Source: Cyanobacteria bacterium UBA8803 (GTDB lineage: Bacteria; Cyanobacteriota; Cyanobacteriia; Cyanobacteriales; Coleofasciculaceae). From it: 20,097 nucleotides of DNA. The notes under the pieces were generated by a model. It saw only the letters and a program-made list of their open reading frames with translations, ran no database searches and was not told the origin of the DNA. Location: assembly GCA_003505715.1 (NCBI GenBank), contig DNXU01000246.1:515-20611 (forward strand), given 5' to 3'. Below are positions 6,993 to 15,733 of this stretch, one piece after another. The translations under genes were made by a program, and so were the position numbers. Every line of letters starts with the position of its first letter. The stretch's first letter is position 1.

Positions 6993-9629
6993 CTAGTCAG
7001 CAGGCAATCCCGGCGTGAGAGGACTGATTAAACCATTGGCAGTGCCAAATAAATTTATAGGATTGCGACCATCGGTAATTAAAACACTCTGAAGTCCCAG
7101 TCCTTCCAGCAGTTTGGCTTGCATTTCCGGACCAGCTTGAGCGATCGCTTTAATCGTCTCTGGGCCAATTGCTTCAATTTTTTGCCGGAATTCGATACTG
7201 GTAATTTGAGACATGCGCTCGGCTTTTTCGATCTCTAAGGCATCTAGTGCTTCTTTATGAGTTAATTCGGCCTGCTGACGTGCTTGTAATTGAGCTAACT
7301 CAGCTTCATGGCGAATGCGAGCGGCTTCGGCTTCTTGCTGAGCTAAGTTCACTGTTAATTCTCCCTGAATTCGAGCGGCTTCGGCTTTAGCTCTGGCTTC
7401 CGCCGTAGCTTGACCTGTAGACTCAATCGCAGCATTTTCTGCCTGTAATTCCAGCAGTTTTTTCCGTTCGACTTCCGCCGCACCCTTGTCAATAATTACC
7501 TGCCTTTCTAGCCTTGCTTTGGCTGCTTGCTCAATGCGTTCTGCATCCTGCCGTGCCGCAGCTTCTTGAGCATCGGTGGTAATTTGAATGGCAATCTGGA
7601 CCGACTTTTGCAAACTTTCCAGCGTGCGCTCATCTACTGGTTCTACGGACTGGATATCAATATTAGTCAGGACGAGATTATTGGTTCTAAAACGGAATTC
7701 ATCCCTAATATGACCCTCTTCATCCATACCAAATACAGCCTGACGGATAATTCGTGCTGAATTGCGGTGAAACTCATCAAATTTTTCACCCGCTACCGCA
7801 CCCCGTACCCGCGAGGCGATCGCCTTACAAGCATCGCCGACAAAATCTGGCACTTGAAACATTTTGACAGCGGCCTGTTCGTCGTGCCGATCGACATCAA
7901 AGTACCAGTTATAAGATAACTGTAGTTGCAGTCGGGCATGATCGGAGGTCTCAACCGTAAAAATATCCGTCATAAAATCCGGGCCTAATAATAAGGCGAG
8001 GGACTTAATCGCATTTGGTCGCTTGGGTTTTCCCCCTGACAAACTCAATACGGTAAAAGCTTCATCAGGCCCAAGCATCACCAAGTCCGGCCCAAATACA
8101 GTTCTAGCCGTTCTGTCCTTATAATCATGGATTTGGACGGCAGCATTTTGAGGGACGTGAAAGACAACGGCTCTCGTTCGATCCCGTTTACCTCCTGATG
8201 TCGCGCTACCTTCCTTGTCCCCTCGACTCTGATGCTGGCTGCGATCGGATACCGGATCGACTTTTTGCGCCAGCAGTTCTTCGACAACGGTTGGTAATTC
8301 TTTTTCCCAAAGTTCCTCGTAGGGACTTAACATGTAGGCTTGAGGGCCGCTGACCAGTTTCAGCTCGCCTGTTTGAATATCGCGCACGTAGATGCCTTCA
8401 TTCTTATCGAGGGGAATGGCTTTACGCCGCTCCACCACTTCCACTTCTACACGGGGGATATAATCTCTTGGCCCTCCAATCATCCACAGATCGCCGGGAT
8501 GGCGCTCAGTTCCAGCTGTCCCTTCCCCTTCATTAAAGGCTTCTCTGGCTCGCAGCAACAGTGCTTCCTGTTCACTCAAAACGTAGATCTTTTGAATGCC
8601 ATTCTCTAGGAACTCACCGGGGTGTAAGAAAAATGACGTTCTCCCCTGCCGCACCTCGCGCATTCCTAGTTGAGGTTTACCGGATTCATCAATCGGGTTA
8701 ACTACGATACACCATTCGCGATCGCCAAGGGTAGTAATTTCAACTTCCCCTACTACCTCTTCATACACATCAGGAATGTGAATCTCGGCATCTGCAAAAG
8801 TTACTAACCATTCATCTCCAGCTTTGCGCTGCCGACTAAAAATATCGGTAAAGGTGCGTTTGGCTCTCAGGTGTAACGCTTTCTTTTCGGTTAAAACAAA
8901 AGCCTTAATAATGCCAACGACCTCTTCATCAACACCAGGTAAATAGGCTCCCTCTTCTCGGACTAACCATTCTTCACCAGCTCTGCGCCTAAATCCTAGA
9001 CGATCGGTGCAATTTTGCCGTGCCAAGAGGCGTAAAGCTTGGTTGGGTTTAATGACTCTTGCCGTTACGGTTTCTACAACTTCCACTTCAACGCGGGGAA
9101 TATAAGTTCCCGGTCCTTCAAATAACCACTCATCACCCGCTAAACGGTTAATAGTTTGAGATTGACTTTGTCCCTCTACCGTGATGGTAATGGTATCGGT
9201 AAAATCCCGAATTGCTTTAAGACGCAACGCTTGATTTCTCTCAACGACGTGCAGTTGGGTAATATCTCCGATTAATTCTTCATCGGGATATAAAGGGAAT
9301 GGCTCTTGGGCAAAACGAATTTCGAGATCACCATAGCGCAGTTTAATCTGACCGTGTTCGTCGGCAATAGGTTGGCCTGATTCATCTCGCAGTACTGGAT
9401 TAGCCACGACACAATAATACCGAGGCGGCACGACAATCATTGGTTCTGGTTTTAAAATCAGCCGTTCGTGGTCGCGTAGAGTAATAGTTTGAGGGCCAAC
9501 TTCCAGGCGGGTCACACCAGTATTGTTATCGAGAACGTGAATAAATTGCTGGGGTTTAAGGCGAATCACGCCACTGGAACTGTTAGGGAATTCGCTTTTA
9601 GTATCGGTTTTACGTTCTGTTGTATTCAT
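6993..9629 (-). CDS. mvp: Major vault protein (MVP) homologue, full length
   Basis: 878 residues, close to the 860-890 of animal MVP, the protein that forms the shell of vault particles. The parts follow the animal order. Residues about 19-535 are the MVP repeats, with hallmarks such as [64 protein letters not shown] and, in the last repeat, NAAVQIHDY and [14 protein letters not shown]. About 540-665 is the shoulder (SPFH-like) domain, with [13 protein letters not shown] and, from about 593, [20 protein letters not shown]. About 667-820 is a long Ala/Glu/Arg-rich cap helix. About 821-865 is the cap ring ([29 protein letters not shown]). Differences from vertebrates are a charged linker at about 455-485 before the last repeat and a short C-terminal tail. 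No Shine-Dalgarno is evident. It follows a SIMPL lipoprotein gene by 138 bases. Particle assembly and function here are inferred, not known. Confidence 0.96.
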   Translation of the reverse strand: MNTTERKTDTKSEFPNSSSGVIRLKPQQFIHVLDNNTGVTRLEVGPQTITLRDHERLILKPEPMIVVPPRYYCVVANPVLRDESGQPIADEHGQIKLRYGDLEIRFAQEPFPLYPDEELIGDITQLHVVERNQALRLKAIRDFTDTITITVEGQSQSQTINRLAGDEWLFEGPGTYIPRVEVEVVETVTARVIKPNQALRLLARQNCTDRLGFRRRAGEEWLVREEGAYLPGVDEEVVGIIKAFVLTEKKALHLRAKRTFTDIFSRQRKAGDEWLVTFADAEIHIPDVYEEVVGEVEITTLGDREWCIVVNPIDESGKPQLGMREVRQGRTSFFLHPGEFLENGIQKIYVLSEQEALLLRAREAFNEGEGTAGTERHPGDLWMIGGPRDYIPRVEVEVVERRKAIPLDKNEGIYVRDIQTGELKLVSGPQAYMLSPYEELWEKELPTVVEELLAQKVDPVSDRSQHQSRGDKEGSATSGGKRDRTRAVVFHVPQNAAVQIHDYKDRTARTVFGPDLVMLGPDEAFTVLSLSGGKPKRPNAIKSLALLLGPDFMTDIFTVETSDHARLQLQLSYNWYFDVDRHDEQAAVKMFQVPDFVGDACKAIASRVRGAVAGEKFDEFHRNSARIIRQAVFGMDEEGHIRDEFRFRTNNLVLTNIDIQSVEPVDERTLESLQKSVQIAIQITTDAQEAAARQDAERIEQAAKARLERQVIIDKGAAEVERKKLLELQAENAAIESTGQATAEARAKAEAARIQGELTVNLAQQEAEAARIRHEAELAQLQARQQAELTHKEALDALEIEKAERMSQITSIEFRQKIEAIGPETIKAIAQAGPEMQAKLLEGLGLQSVLITDGRNPINLFGTANGLISPLTPGLPAD

Positions 9630-9767
9630 TGTTTTTTTTAACGCAAAGGACGCAGAGGGTTTTGAATAAGATCTCGGTTATAACTTATCGGATTGCGATC
9701 CACCAATATTTTGTTGCATTCTCTCCATAAAACCTTTAGATCCCCCTGCTGCGTTGGCATTAGCATC
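9630..9767. other. Gap between the SIMPL and vault genes
   Basis: This 138-base stretch holds AACGCAAAGGACGCAGAGG at 9649-9667, a direct near-repeat of ACGCAAAGG/ACGCAGAGG. That motif looks like the short repeats often seen between cyanobacterial genes. I see no terminator hairpin and no clear promoter. A T-run (A-run on the coding strand) lies directly before the vault start codon where a Shine-Dalgarno would be expected. Confidence 0.4.
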
Positions 9768-10517
9768 TCAGTAACGAATTTGTAGGGTAACGGCTTGTTG
9801 AACTTTCTGTTCCCCACCTACCACTGGAGTATCAGAATTAGCCTGTATTTTTTCCTGGACTGCGGCTGTTGGCATAGGCATGTTGAGTGGTTGAGGAGGA
9901 TTAGCAGCATTAATTTGAATGCCGATCACTTCTTTCGATTTGACTTTCAAGGCACTCAGAGCCGCATCCGCTTGGGTTTTAGCATTACCAACGGCTTCCT
10001 CAATGGCTTGTTGTTGAGCAGTGGCGATCGCTTCATCGCTGGCTACAAAGCTAATCCCATCAATCCGAGTTGCTCCAGCTTTAATCGCCTCATCCAATAG
10101 CGGCCCAGATTTTTCCGTGGCAATTCTAAAGCTGACGGTATTAATACCAGAATAGCCATTAATAGTCTGCTTGCCATCCTTATAAGTATAGTTGGGGTTA
10201 AGGTTAATACCAGTAGTCTCCAGCTTTTCCACCTGGCGAGATTTCAGCAGTTCTACCACAGATTGCGATCGCCGCGCTACCTGTTGCTGCACCTCCTGAG
10301 CTGTTTTCCCCTGAATCTCAACACCCAAACGTACTTGAGCGATCGTAGTAGGAATACTAACATCTCCCTTACCGACCACAGTAATAGTCCTAGGCAAAAA
10401 CTCCAAATTTCCTGACTCAACTCGAGCCGGAGCAGATTGGCAAGCCGTCATACCGAACAAAGCAACAGCTAAACACCAAATTTTCCATTGGTAACTAGAT
10501 AAAAAAGAGCGGTTCAT
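9768..10517 (-). CDS. SIMPL-domain (DUF541) lipoprotein
   Basis: 249 residues from the chosen ATG at 10517. A GTG at 10568 would add 17 residues and does have AGAGG upstream, but the ATG gives a normal lipoprotein signal: a basic/polar start, a hydrophobic stretch (WCLAVALFG) and the lipobox MTAC with Cys26. The mature part matches the SIMPL/DUF541 family of periplasmic or outer-membrane proteins: ITVVGKGDVSIPTTIAQVRLGVE near the start, the TTGINLNPNYTYKDGKQTINGY central strand region, and the AIEEAVGNAKTQADAALSAL helix followed by KSKEVIGIQI. Family members are linked to envelope stress or oligomeric channel-like assemblies, but no precise activity is established. It lies between the helicase and vault genes on the same strand, and the 138-base gap to the vault gene shows no strong hairpin, so co-transcription is possible. 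Confidence 0.88.
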   Translation of the reverse strand: MNRSFLSSYQWKIWCLAVALFGMTACQSAPARVESGNLEFLPRTITVVGKGDVSIPTTIAQVRLGVEIQGKTAQEVQQQVARRSQSVVELLKSRQVEKLETTGINLNPNYTYKDGKQTINGYSGINTVSFRIATEKSGPLLDEAIKAGATRIDGISFVASDEAIATAQQQAIEEAVGNAKTQADAALSALKVKSKEVIGIQINAANPPQPLNMPMPTAAVQEKIQANSDTPVVGGEQKVQQAVTLQIRY

Positions 10518-10603
10518 CTCAGATAGTAGGTTGATTGGTCTCCCCAATCTGACACCCCAACCCCCCACAAGCTGCCTCTGTTACACTTTTAGCAACAGTC
10601 CAA

Positions 10604-10669
10604 GGGCGGGTTTTGATTTAAGGCATATCTGTAAGCCTCCAGTATTTGTCGCTAAACCCGCCCCTACAG
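10604..10669. repeat. Palindromic intergenic element with perfect 10-base arms
   Basis: GGGCGGGTTT (10604-10613) and AAACCCGCCC (10654-10663) are perfect inverted arms around a 40-base loop; CTACAG follows. It lies between the helicase stop and the SIMPL gene and could end transcription of the helicase. The outer CGCCCCTACAG (10659-10669) is the exact inverted copy of the end of the element at 6882. Confidence 0.65.
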
Positions 10670-10686
10670 ATATTTATTGATAAACT

Positions 10687-13035
10687 CTAATTTACCCGCT
10701 GCAAACTAGTTTGTTTAGGATCGAGAATCTTCTGTCCCAACCCCGGAAACTTAACAGCAATACTAATCTTATTCCCCGACCCAAAAACATGAGTCACCTC
10801 ACCCGTCCCAAAGGTATCGTGAATCAGCAAATCCCCCTTCTGCCAATCTCGATCTTGACCCTTCTGCCCTTTTCCTTTAGCTACAATATCAACCTTATCC
10901 TCTAAATTCTTACTCTTCGACTTTTTCGCCTTTAACTTATTAGTACTGCTAATTAACTCTTGCGGCAATTCCCCCAAAAACCGAGAACGCACAGCTGGTT
11001 CCCGATACCCGTACAGGCGGCGTTCCGTGGCGTGAGAAAGAAAAAGCTGTTCTTGAGCGCGGGTAATACCGACATAACAGAGGCGACGTTCCTCCTCCAA
11101 CGCGACGGGGTCATTTAAGCTGCGATTGTGAGGAAACAAACCCTCCTCTAAACCTACCAAGAATACGACAGGAAACTCTAACCCTTTAGCAGAGTGCAAG
11201 GTCATTAAAGACACCGCTTTTTGCCCTTCTGCCAAATTATCCAACTCAGAAGCCAGGGAAGCATTAGCTAAAAATCCTTCTAAACTCGTCTCGTCATTTT
11301 CTTCCTGAAATTGCCGGACAGCGTTATAAAGTTCTGAGATATTTTCCAGTCGGTTCTCTGCCTCCTCAGTCCCTTGTTTTTTCAAGTCATCCAGATAACC
11401 AGATTCATCCATAATCCCCTGTAGGATCTCAGTAGCAGAAAAGTCCTCCACTTGCCGCTGCCACCGCTGCAAGAGTTGAGCAAACTTATTCACTGCCTTA
11501 GCGGAACGTCCAGCCATCGTATTTACTGAGGTTTCATCGCTGAGAATTTCCCACAAGGGTACGCCTAATTCTTGGGCAGCCACCACTAAAGAATCAATCG
11601 TCGCTTGACCGATGCCGCGCCGGGGAGTATTAATAATTCTGAGCAAGCTGACCGTATCAGCAGGATTAGCGATCGCTCGTAAATAAGCCACGGCATCTTT
11701 AATTTCTTTGCGATCGTAAAACTTCAGCCCGCCGACAATCAGGTAAGGAATGTTAGGTAGCAGAGCGTCTTCAAAGGGACGGGATTGGGCATTAGTGCGG
11801 TAAAGGATGGCAAAGCTACCCCAGTTCAGTTCGGGATTTTGTTGAGTCAGACAGCGAATTTGACTGACCACAAATTCTGCTTCCGCTAACTCGTCATCCG
11901 CTTTGTGACAATAAATTTGTTCGCCCACACCCCTAGTCGGTCGCAGCACCTTATCGATGCGCTGGGTATTGTTTTCAATTAAGTGGTTAGCGGCTTGGAG
12001 GATATTCTCTCTAGACCGATAGTTTTCTTCTAGTTTTACCATCGTCTGGGTATTTTCATCGGCTAAACCGTCGCCGAAGTCTTTCTGAAAATCCAATAAG
12101 ATGGTAAAGTCAGCCAACCGGAAGGAATAGATGGACTGGTCAGCATCCCCGACTACGAAAATTGAGCGATCGCGCCAATCCCAGGCACTCTTTTTAGTTT
12201 CACCATTCGTACTCAACAGGCGAATCAAATCGTATTGAGTGCGGTTTGTATCCTGATACTCGTCCACTAAAATATGACGGAATTGCTGGTGCCAGTAGCC
12301 TAAAACCGATTCATTCTGCTGAAATAACTTTACGGGCACTAAAATCAGGTCATCGAAATCGAGGGAGTTATTACTCGCTAGCTGATCCTGGTAATGGCTG
12401 TAGACTTGAGCAATCGTCCGCCCTTTATAAGTTGATTGTTCTTTTTCAAACTCTTGAGGCGATAACCCCAGGTTTTTAGCGTTGCTGATAGCATAGCGAA
12501 TTTTCCGGGGTTCAAATTTCTTGTCATCCAGGTTTAATTGCTTGGTGACGATATTTTTGATCAGAGTTTGGGCATCGGATTCGTCAAAGATGGAAAAGTT
12601 ACGGTTCCACTGCCGCCCTTTTTCATCTTGATACTTACTAATATCAAAGCGGAGAATCCGAGCAAACAGACTGTGAAAGGTGCCAATCCACAGGGGTTTG
12701 ATGTATTTCCTGTAGACTCGCGATCGCAATTGGGTTTGTTCTTCCTCCGCTAGCAATTCCAAACGTTGACCGTGTTTTTGTTCGGCGAGTTGTTGGGCGA
12801 ATATAGTTTCAATCCGGGATTTCATCTCCCGTGCCGCTTTGTTAGTGAAGGTGACAGCGAGAATATTTTCCGGATCGACCTTATGGGTGAGAATGAGATT
12901 AGCAATCCGATAGGTCAGTGCCCTAGTCTTGCCAGAACCCGCACCAGCAACGACAAGCAGCGGGCCGCAAAAATGTTCGACAGCGCGACGTTGAGAGGGG
13001 TTGAGGTGGCTGAGGAAGTCGATGGTTTGAGTCAT
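10687..13035 (-). CDS. pcrA: ATP-dependent DNA helicase of the PcrA/UvrD family
   Basis: 782 residues, the normal size for this superfamily 1 3'-5' helicase, which unwinds DNA in repair and removes proteins from it. Visible motifs in order are the Q motif NPSQRRAVEH (Q15), Walker A GAGSGKT (31-37), motif Ia TFTNKAAREM, GTFHSLFARIL, Walker B VDEYQDTN (D258, E259), motif III GDADQSIYSFR, motif IV ENYRSRENILQ, motif V VSLMTLHSAKGLEFPVVF and motif VI RRLCYVGITRAQEQLFL. A basic linker leads to a C-terminal domain ending GDLLIHDTFGTGEVTHVFGSG...LGQKILDP, the Tudor-like domain that in PcrA binds RNA polymerase. That C terminus and the size favour PcrA over Rep. The gene is divergent from the kinase gene, with 131 bases between the chosen starts. 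No motif is missing, so it should be active. Confidence 0.96.
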   Translation of the reverse strand: MTQTIDFLSHLNPSQRRAVEHFCGPLLVVAGAGSGKTRALTYRIANLILTHKVDPENILAVTFTNKAAREMKSRIETIFAQQLAEQKHGQRLELLAEEEQTQLRSRVYRKYIKPLWIGTFHSLFARILRFDISKYQDEKGRQWNRNFSIFDESDAQTLIKNIVTKQLNLDDKKFEPRKIRYAISNAKNLGLSPQEFEKEQSTYKGRTIAQVYSHYQDQLASNNSLDFDDLILVPVKLFQQNESVLGYWHQQFRHILVDEYQDTNRTQYDLIRLLSTNGETKKSAWDWRDRSIFVVGDADQSIYSFRLADFTILLDFQKDFGDGLADENTQTMVKLEENYRSRENILQAANHLIENNTQRIDKVLRPTRGVGEQIYCHKADDELAEAEFVVSQIRCLTQQNPELNWGSFAILYRTNAQSRPFEDALLPNIPYLIVGGLKFYDRKEIKDAVAYLRAIANPADTVSLLRIINTPRRGIGQATIDSLVVAAQELGVPLWEILSDETSVNTMAGRSAKAVNKFAQLLQRWQRQVEDFSATEILQGIMDESGYLDDLKKQGTEEAENRLENISELYNAVRQFQEENDETSLEGFLANASLASELDNLAEGQKAVSLMTLHSAKGLEFPVVFLVGLEEGLFPHNRSLNDPVALEEERRLCYVGITRAQEQLFLSHATERRLYGYREPAVRSRFLGELPQELISSTNKLKAKKSKSKNLEDKVDIVAKGKGQKGQDRDWQKGDLLIHDTFGTGEVTHVFGSGNKISIAVKFPGLGQKILDPKQTSLQRVN

Positions 13036-13166
13036 AACAGCGTGAGGCGGCTGGGCAAGGTTGCAGCAAGAAAGTTCTTCCTAGTCAAGAGTATCGTAAT
13101 ATTGACTTTTCAGCCTCTGAGAGATTGTGCCAAGATCGAGGGAAATGGGTCTCTGGCACCAGCATA

Positions 13167-14813
13167 ATGATTGGACAACTATTACGGCAGCGCTACCAAA
13201 TTATTGATAAATTAGGAGTCGGTGGAGCAGCGGAAACTTATGTAGCAGAAGACTTAGATATTCCTGTTGCTCCGAAACCAAAATGCGTCGTTAAACGGCT
13301 GCATCCCAAAGCAATTGACCCCGATAACGAGCGGCTTTTCCAGAAAGAAGCGGAAATTCTTTACAAATTAGGCGAAAATCACGACCGCATTCCCAAGCTA
13401 TTCGCCTATTTTGAAGAAAATGGGCAATTTTACTTAGTCCAGGAACTGATCGAGGGGCATAACTTGGCTGAGGAATTCATTCCCGGCAAGCCGTGGAGTG
13501 AAACCGAGGTGACTAAATTGTTACAAGAACTTTTAGAGGTGCTGGCGTTTGTCCATCACAACCATGTCATTCACCGAGATATCAAGCCCTCGAATATTAT
13601 GCGACGCGATCGCGATGGTAAGCTAATTCTGATCGATTTTGGAGCCGTTAAAGAAGTTAGCACCCAACCAGCCAATAGCCCAGACTCAACGACGCGCACG
13701 ATTGGGATTGGTACGTTCGGTTATATGCCCAGCGAACAAGCTTTGGGTAAGCCGCGACTGTCTAGCGATATATATGCCTTGGGCATAATGGCAATTCAAG
13801 CCCTCACTGGACTAACGCCCAAGCAACTCCCCGAAGACGAAAACGGCGAACTCGTCTGGCAAAATCATGCCCAAGTGAGTGATACTTTAGCAACAATTCT
13901 CAAACAGATGGTACGATATCACTTCAACCAGCGTTACCAGTCAGCTGTCGAGGCTTGGCAAGATCTCAACCCAGATACCATCCTGCAACTCCCCCAACCC
14001 TCCCTACCTGCTTCCACCCCACCCAAACCAGTCAAGATGGGTGATAAGTGGGGCTACAAAGACGAAACGGGACAAGTTGTCATTCAACCTCAGTTTGATA
14101 AGGCTGAGAAATTTTCCGAAGGGCTAGCCGAGGTCAAACTTGGTGCCAAGTACGGTTATATTGACCAAACTGGACGAGTAGTGATCAAACCCCAGTTCGA
14201 TAAAGTCTGGAGTTTTTCCGAAGGACAGGCAAGGGTCAAAATTGACGATCGCTCTACCTATATTGACAAGATGGGCAACATCTTATTCGACGAGGCAAGT
14301 AGCTTTTGCGAAGGGCTAGCCAGGGTCAAAATCGGCGATCGCTATGGCTATATTGATAAGCTGGGACAGCTTACCATCCAGCCCCAGTTTGACAAAGCTT
14401 GGAACTTTTCCGAAGGACTAGCCGTGGTCAAAATCGGCGATCGCTACGGCTATATTAACAAGAAGGGAAACCTTATCGGTGCCCCCCAGTTTGACAAGGC
14501 TTGGAGTTTTTCCGAAGGGCTAGCGTTAGTCACAATTGGAGAAAAGTCTGGTTATATCGACAAAACTGGACAGGTAGTTAGCCAACTGTTCGATGAAGTA
14601 ATGAGTTTTTGTGAAGGACTAGCAGCAGTTAAAATTGGCGACAAGTGGGGCTATATTGATAAGACAGCACAACTCGTCATCCCACCCCAGTTTTCTCAGG
14701 CAGGTAATTTTTCTGGAGGGAAGGCCAGCGTAGAAATCAAAAATAAGTTATTAGGGCTGTTACCGATAGGCGAACAGGTAGGCTATATCGGCAAAACAGG
14801 ACAGTTTATCTGA
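13167..14813 (+). CDS. Serine/threonine protein kinase with C-terminal WG repeats
   Basis: 548 residues from the ATG at 13167. A TTG at 13125 is in frame, but MIGQLLRQRYQIIDKLGVGG is the usual beginning of cyanobacterial Hanks-type kinases. The kinase domain (about 9-275) has a glycine loop GVGGAAETY, the ATP-binding lysine K43 (CVVKRL), HRDIKPSN with catalytic D138, DFG at D157, GTFGYMPSEQ in the activation segment and SSDIYALGIM, so it should be catalytically competent. From about residue 290 come seven WG repeats of roughly 30-35 residues and a partial eighth, each of the form (K/R)xGYIDKTGQxVIxPQFDKAxxFSEGLAxVKIGD; several lack the Trp. WG repeats probably form a beta-structure for protein binding, here replacing an extracellular sensor. 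There is no membrane segment, so the kinase is cytoplasmic. Substrate and signal are unknown. It is divergent from pcrA. Confidence 0.93.
   Translation: MIGQLLRQRYQIIDKLGVGGAAETYVAEDLDIPVAPKPKCVVKRLHPKAIDPDNERLFQKEAEILYKLGENHDRIPKLFAYFEENGQFYLVQELIEGHNLAEEFIPGKPWSETEVTKLLQELLEVLAFVHHNHVIHRDIKPSNIMRRDRDGKLILIDFGAVKEVSTQPANSPDSTTRTIGIGTFGYMPSEQALGKPRLSSDIYALGIMAIQALTGLTPKQLPEDENGELVWQNHAQVSDTLATILKQMVRYHFNQRYQSAVEAWQDLNPDTILQLPQPSLPASTPPKPVKMGDKWGYKDETGQVVIQPQFDKAEKFSEGLAEVKLGAKYGYIDQTGRVVIKPQFDKVWSFSEGQARVKIDDRSTYIDKMGNILFDEASSFCEGLARVKIGDRYGYIDKLGQLTIQPQFDKAWNFSEGLAVVKIGDRYGYINKKGNLIGAPQFDKAWSFSEGLALVTIGEKSGYIDKTGQVVSQLFDEVMSFCEGLAAVKIGDKWGYIDKTAQLVIPPQFSQAGNFSGGKASVEIKNKLLGLLPIGEQVGYIGKTGQFI
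14038..14811 (+). repeat. WG repeat array within the kinase gene
   Basis: Seven full units and one partial unit. The most alike are those beginning at about 14330 (RYGYIDKLGQ) and 14435 (RYGYINKKGN); their DNA is also similar, both carrying GGCGATCGCT. The similarity at DNA level suggests fairly recent duplication of single units. Confidence 0.75.
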
Positions 14814-14924
14814 AAATTTCCCCTAATCCCTAACAACCATCAATACGCCTCTTTCCCACTTACCTCTAAACAAACCCAGATATTCCCCAACCTCTGCGTT
14901 AAAACATTACCCCAATTATACGAG

Positions 14925-15674
14925 ATGCCGATGGATACAATCCTTAAACTAGCCTTACCGCTATCGATACTAATTAATTTCCTCCTTGTAGCAGCATGGT
15001 TATTTTTGATTAATAAAAAAGGAGGTATTCCCTTTTTACTCCGCAAGCTTAACGAGTGGCGAACTGACAAATCAGTAGCAAACTCTAGCAATGGCAATCC
15101 TTACCACCAGGATAAAAAAAGCCATTTCGATACTTTACCATCATCAGCGACAGAAATCCTCTTTTTAGGAGATAGCTTGACCGACTATTGTGAATGGCAA
15201 GAATTCTTTAGAAATCTCCAGATCAAAAATCGCGGGATTGCTGGAGATACAACCTATGGCGTCTTAAATCGGCTCCAGCAGAGCATTAGCTCTAAACCGC
15301 AAAAGCTTTTTCTTATGATTGGTATTAATGATATTACTAAGGGAACAAAAGTTACTCAAATCGCCGCAAATTATAGACAAATTTTAGAAATTATCAAAAA
15401 TCAAAGCCCCAACACAACAGTCTTCATCCAAAGCGTTCTACCCGTCAATAGTACAAAATTTCCGAATCAGGGATGGAACCAGAAGGTTGTTAATCTAAAT
15501 ACCCACCTCAATAACTTAGCTGAGGAGTTCTCCTTTGACTATATAGATCTATTTCCATCATTTTTAGATAGTCATAAAGAACTAAATATCCAGTACACCA
15601 CTGATGGCGTACATTTGAATGGTCAGGGTTACTTGCTGTGGACAAGTATTATTGAGAAAAACGTACTGAATTGA
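14925..15674 (+). CDS. Membrane-anchored SGNH/GDSL hydrolase
   Basis: 249 residues. The N terminus has one hydrophobic segment (about 8-29, LALPLSILINFLLVAAWLFL) followed by basic residues, which suggests an inner-membrane anchor. The catalytic part is an SGNH hydrolase: block I FLGDSLTD with nucleophile S84, block II glycine in NRGIAGDTT, block III GIND with N135, and block V DGVHLNGQGY with D227 and H230. All four defining residues are present, so an esterase, lipase or O-deacetylase active on lipid, acyl or cell-wall/sugar substrates is likely. The exact substrate cannot be read from sequence. An ATG at 14931 is an equally possible start, and neither has a Shine-Dalgarno. The gene lies 111 bases after the kinase and converges on mtnP. 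Its DNA looks more AT-rich than that of most neighbours. Confidence 0.88.
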   Translation: MPMDTILKLALPLSILINFLLVAAWLFLINKKGGIPFLLRKLNEWRTDKSVANSSNGNPYHQDKKSHFDTLPSSATEILFLGDSLTDYCEWQEFFRNLQIKNRGIAGDTTYGVLNRLQQSISSKPQKLFLMIGINDITKGTKVTQIAANYRQILEIIKNQSPNTTVFIQSVLPVNSTKFPNQGWNQKVVNLNTHLNNLAEEFSFDYIDLFPSFLDSHKELNIQYTTDGVHLNGQGYLLWTSIIEKNVLN

Positions 15675-15733
15675 AAAGAGGGAAAGGGGGAAAATGCTTT
15701 TCGCACCTCCCCTTGTATCTCGAATCAGCCAAC

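Noticed and set aside
7060..8000. Reading the 878-residue protein as a flotillin or other SPFH/band-7 membrane protein
   Set aside because: The shoulder domain does share the SPFH fold, but the preceding MVP repeats, the lack of an N-terminal membrane segment and the cap-ring motifs fit only MVP.
10518..10568. N-terminal extension of the SIMPL protein from a GTG at 10568
   Set aside because: AGAGG lies upstream, but the extension would place 17 polar residues before an otherwise standard lipoprotein signal peptide. The ATG at 10517 is preferred, though the GTG is not excluded.
13125..13166. Earlier TTG start for the kinase
   Set aside because: It would add 14 residues with no conserved character before MIGQLLRQRYQI, the usual start of these kinases.
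12766..13167. A 133-codon frame antisense to the 5' part of pcrA
   Set aside because: It is antisense to the Walker A and motif Ia coding region and has no domain; it ends at the kinase start by chance.
841..14345. Many GCGATCGC palindromes as operators
   Set aside because: They occur inside and outside genes in no consistent position, which is the behaviour of HIP1 in cyanobacteria.
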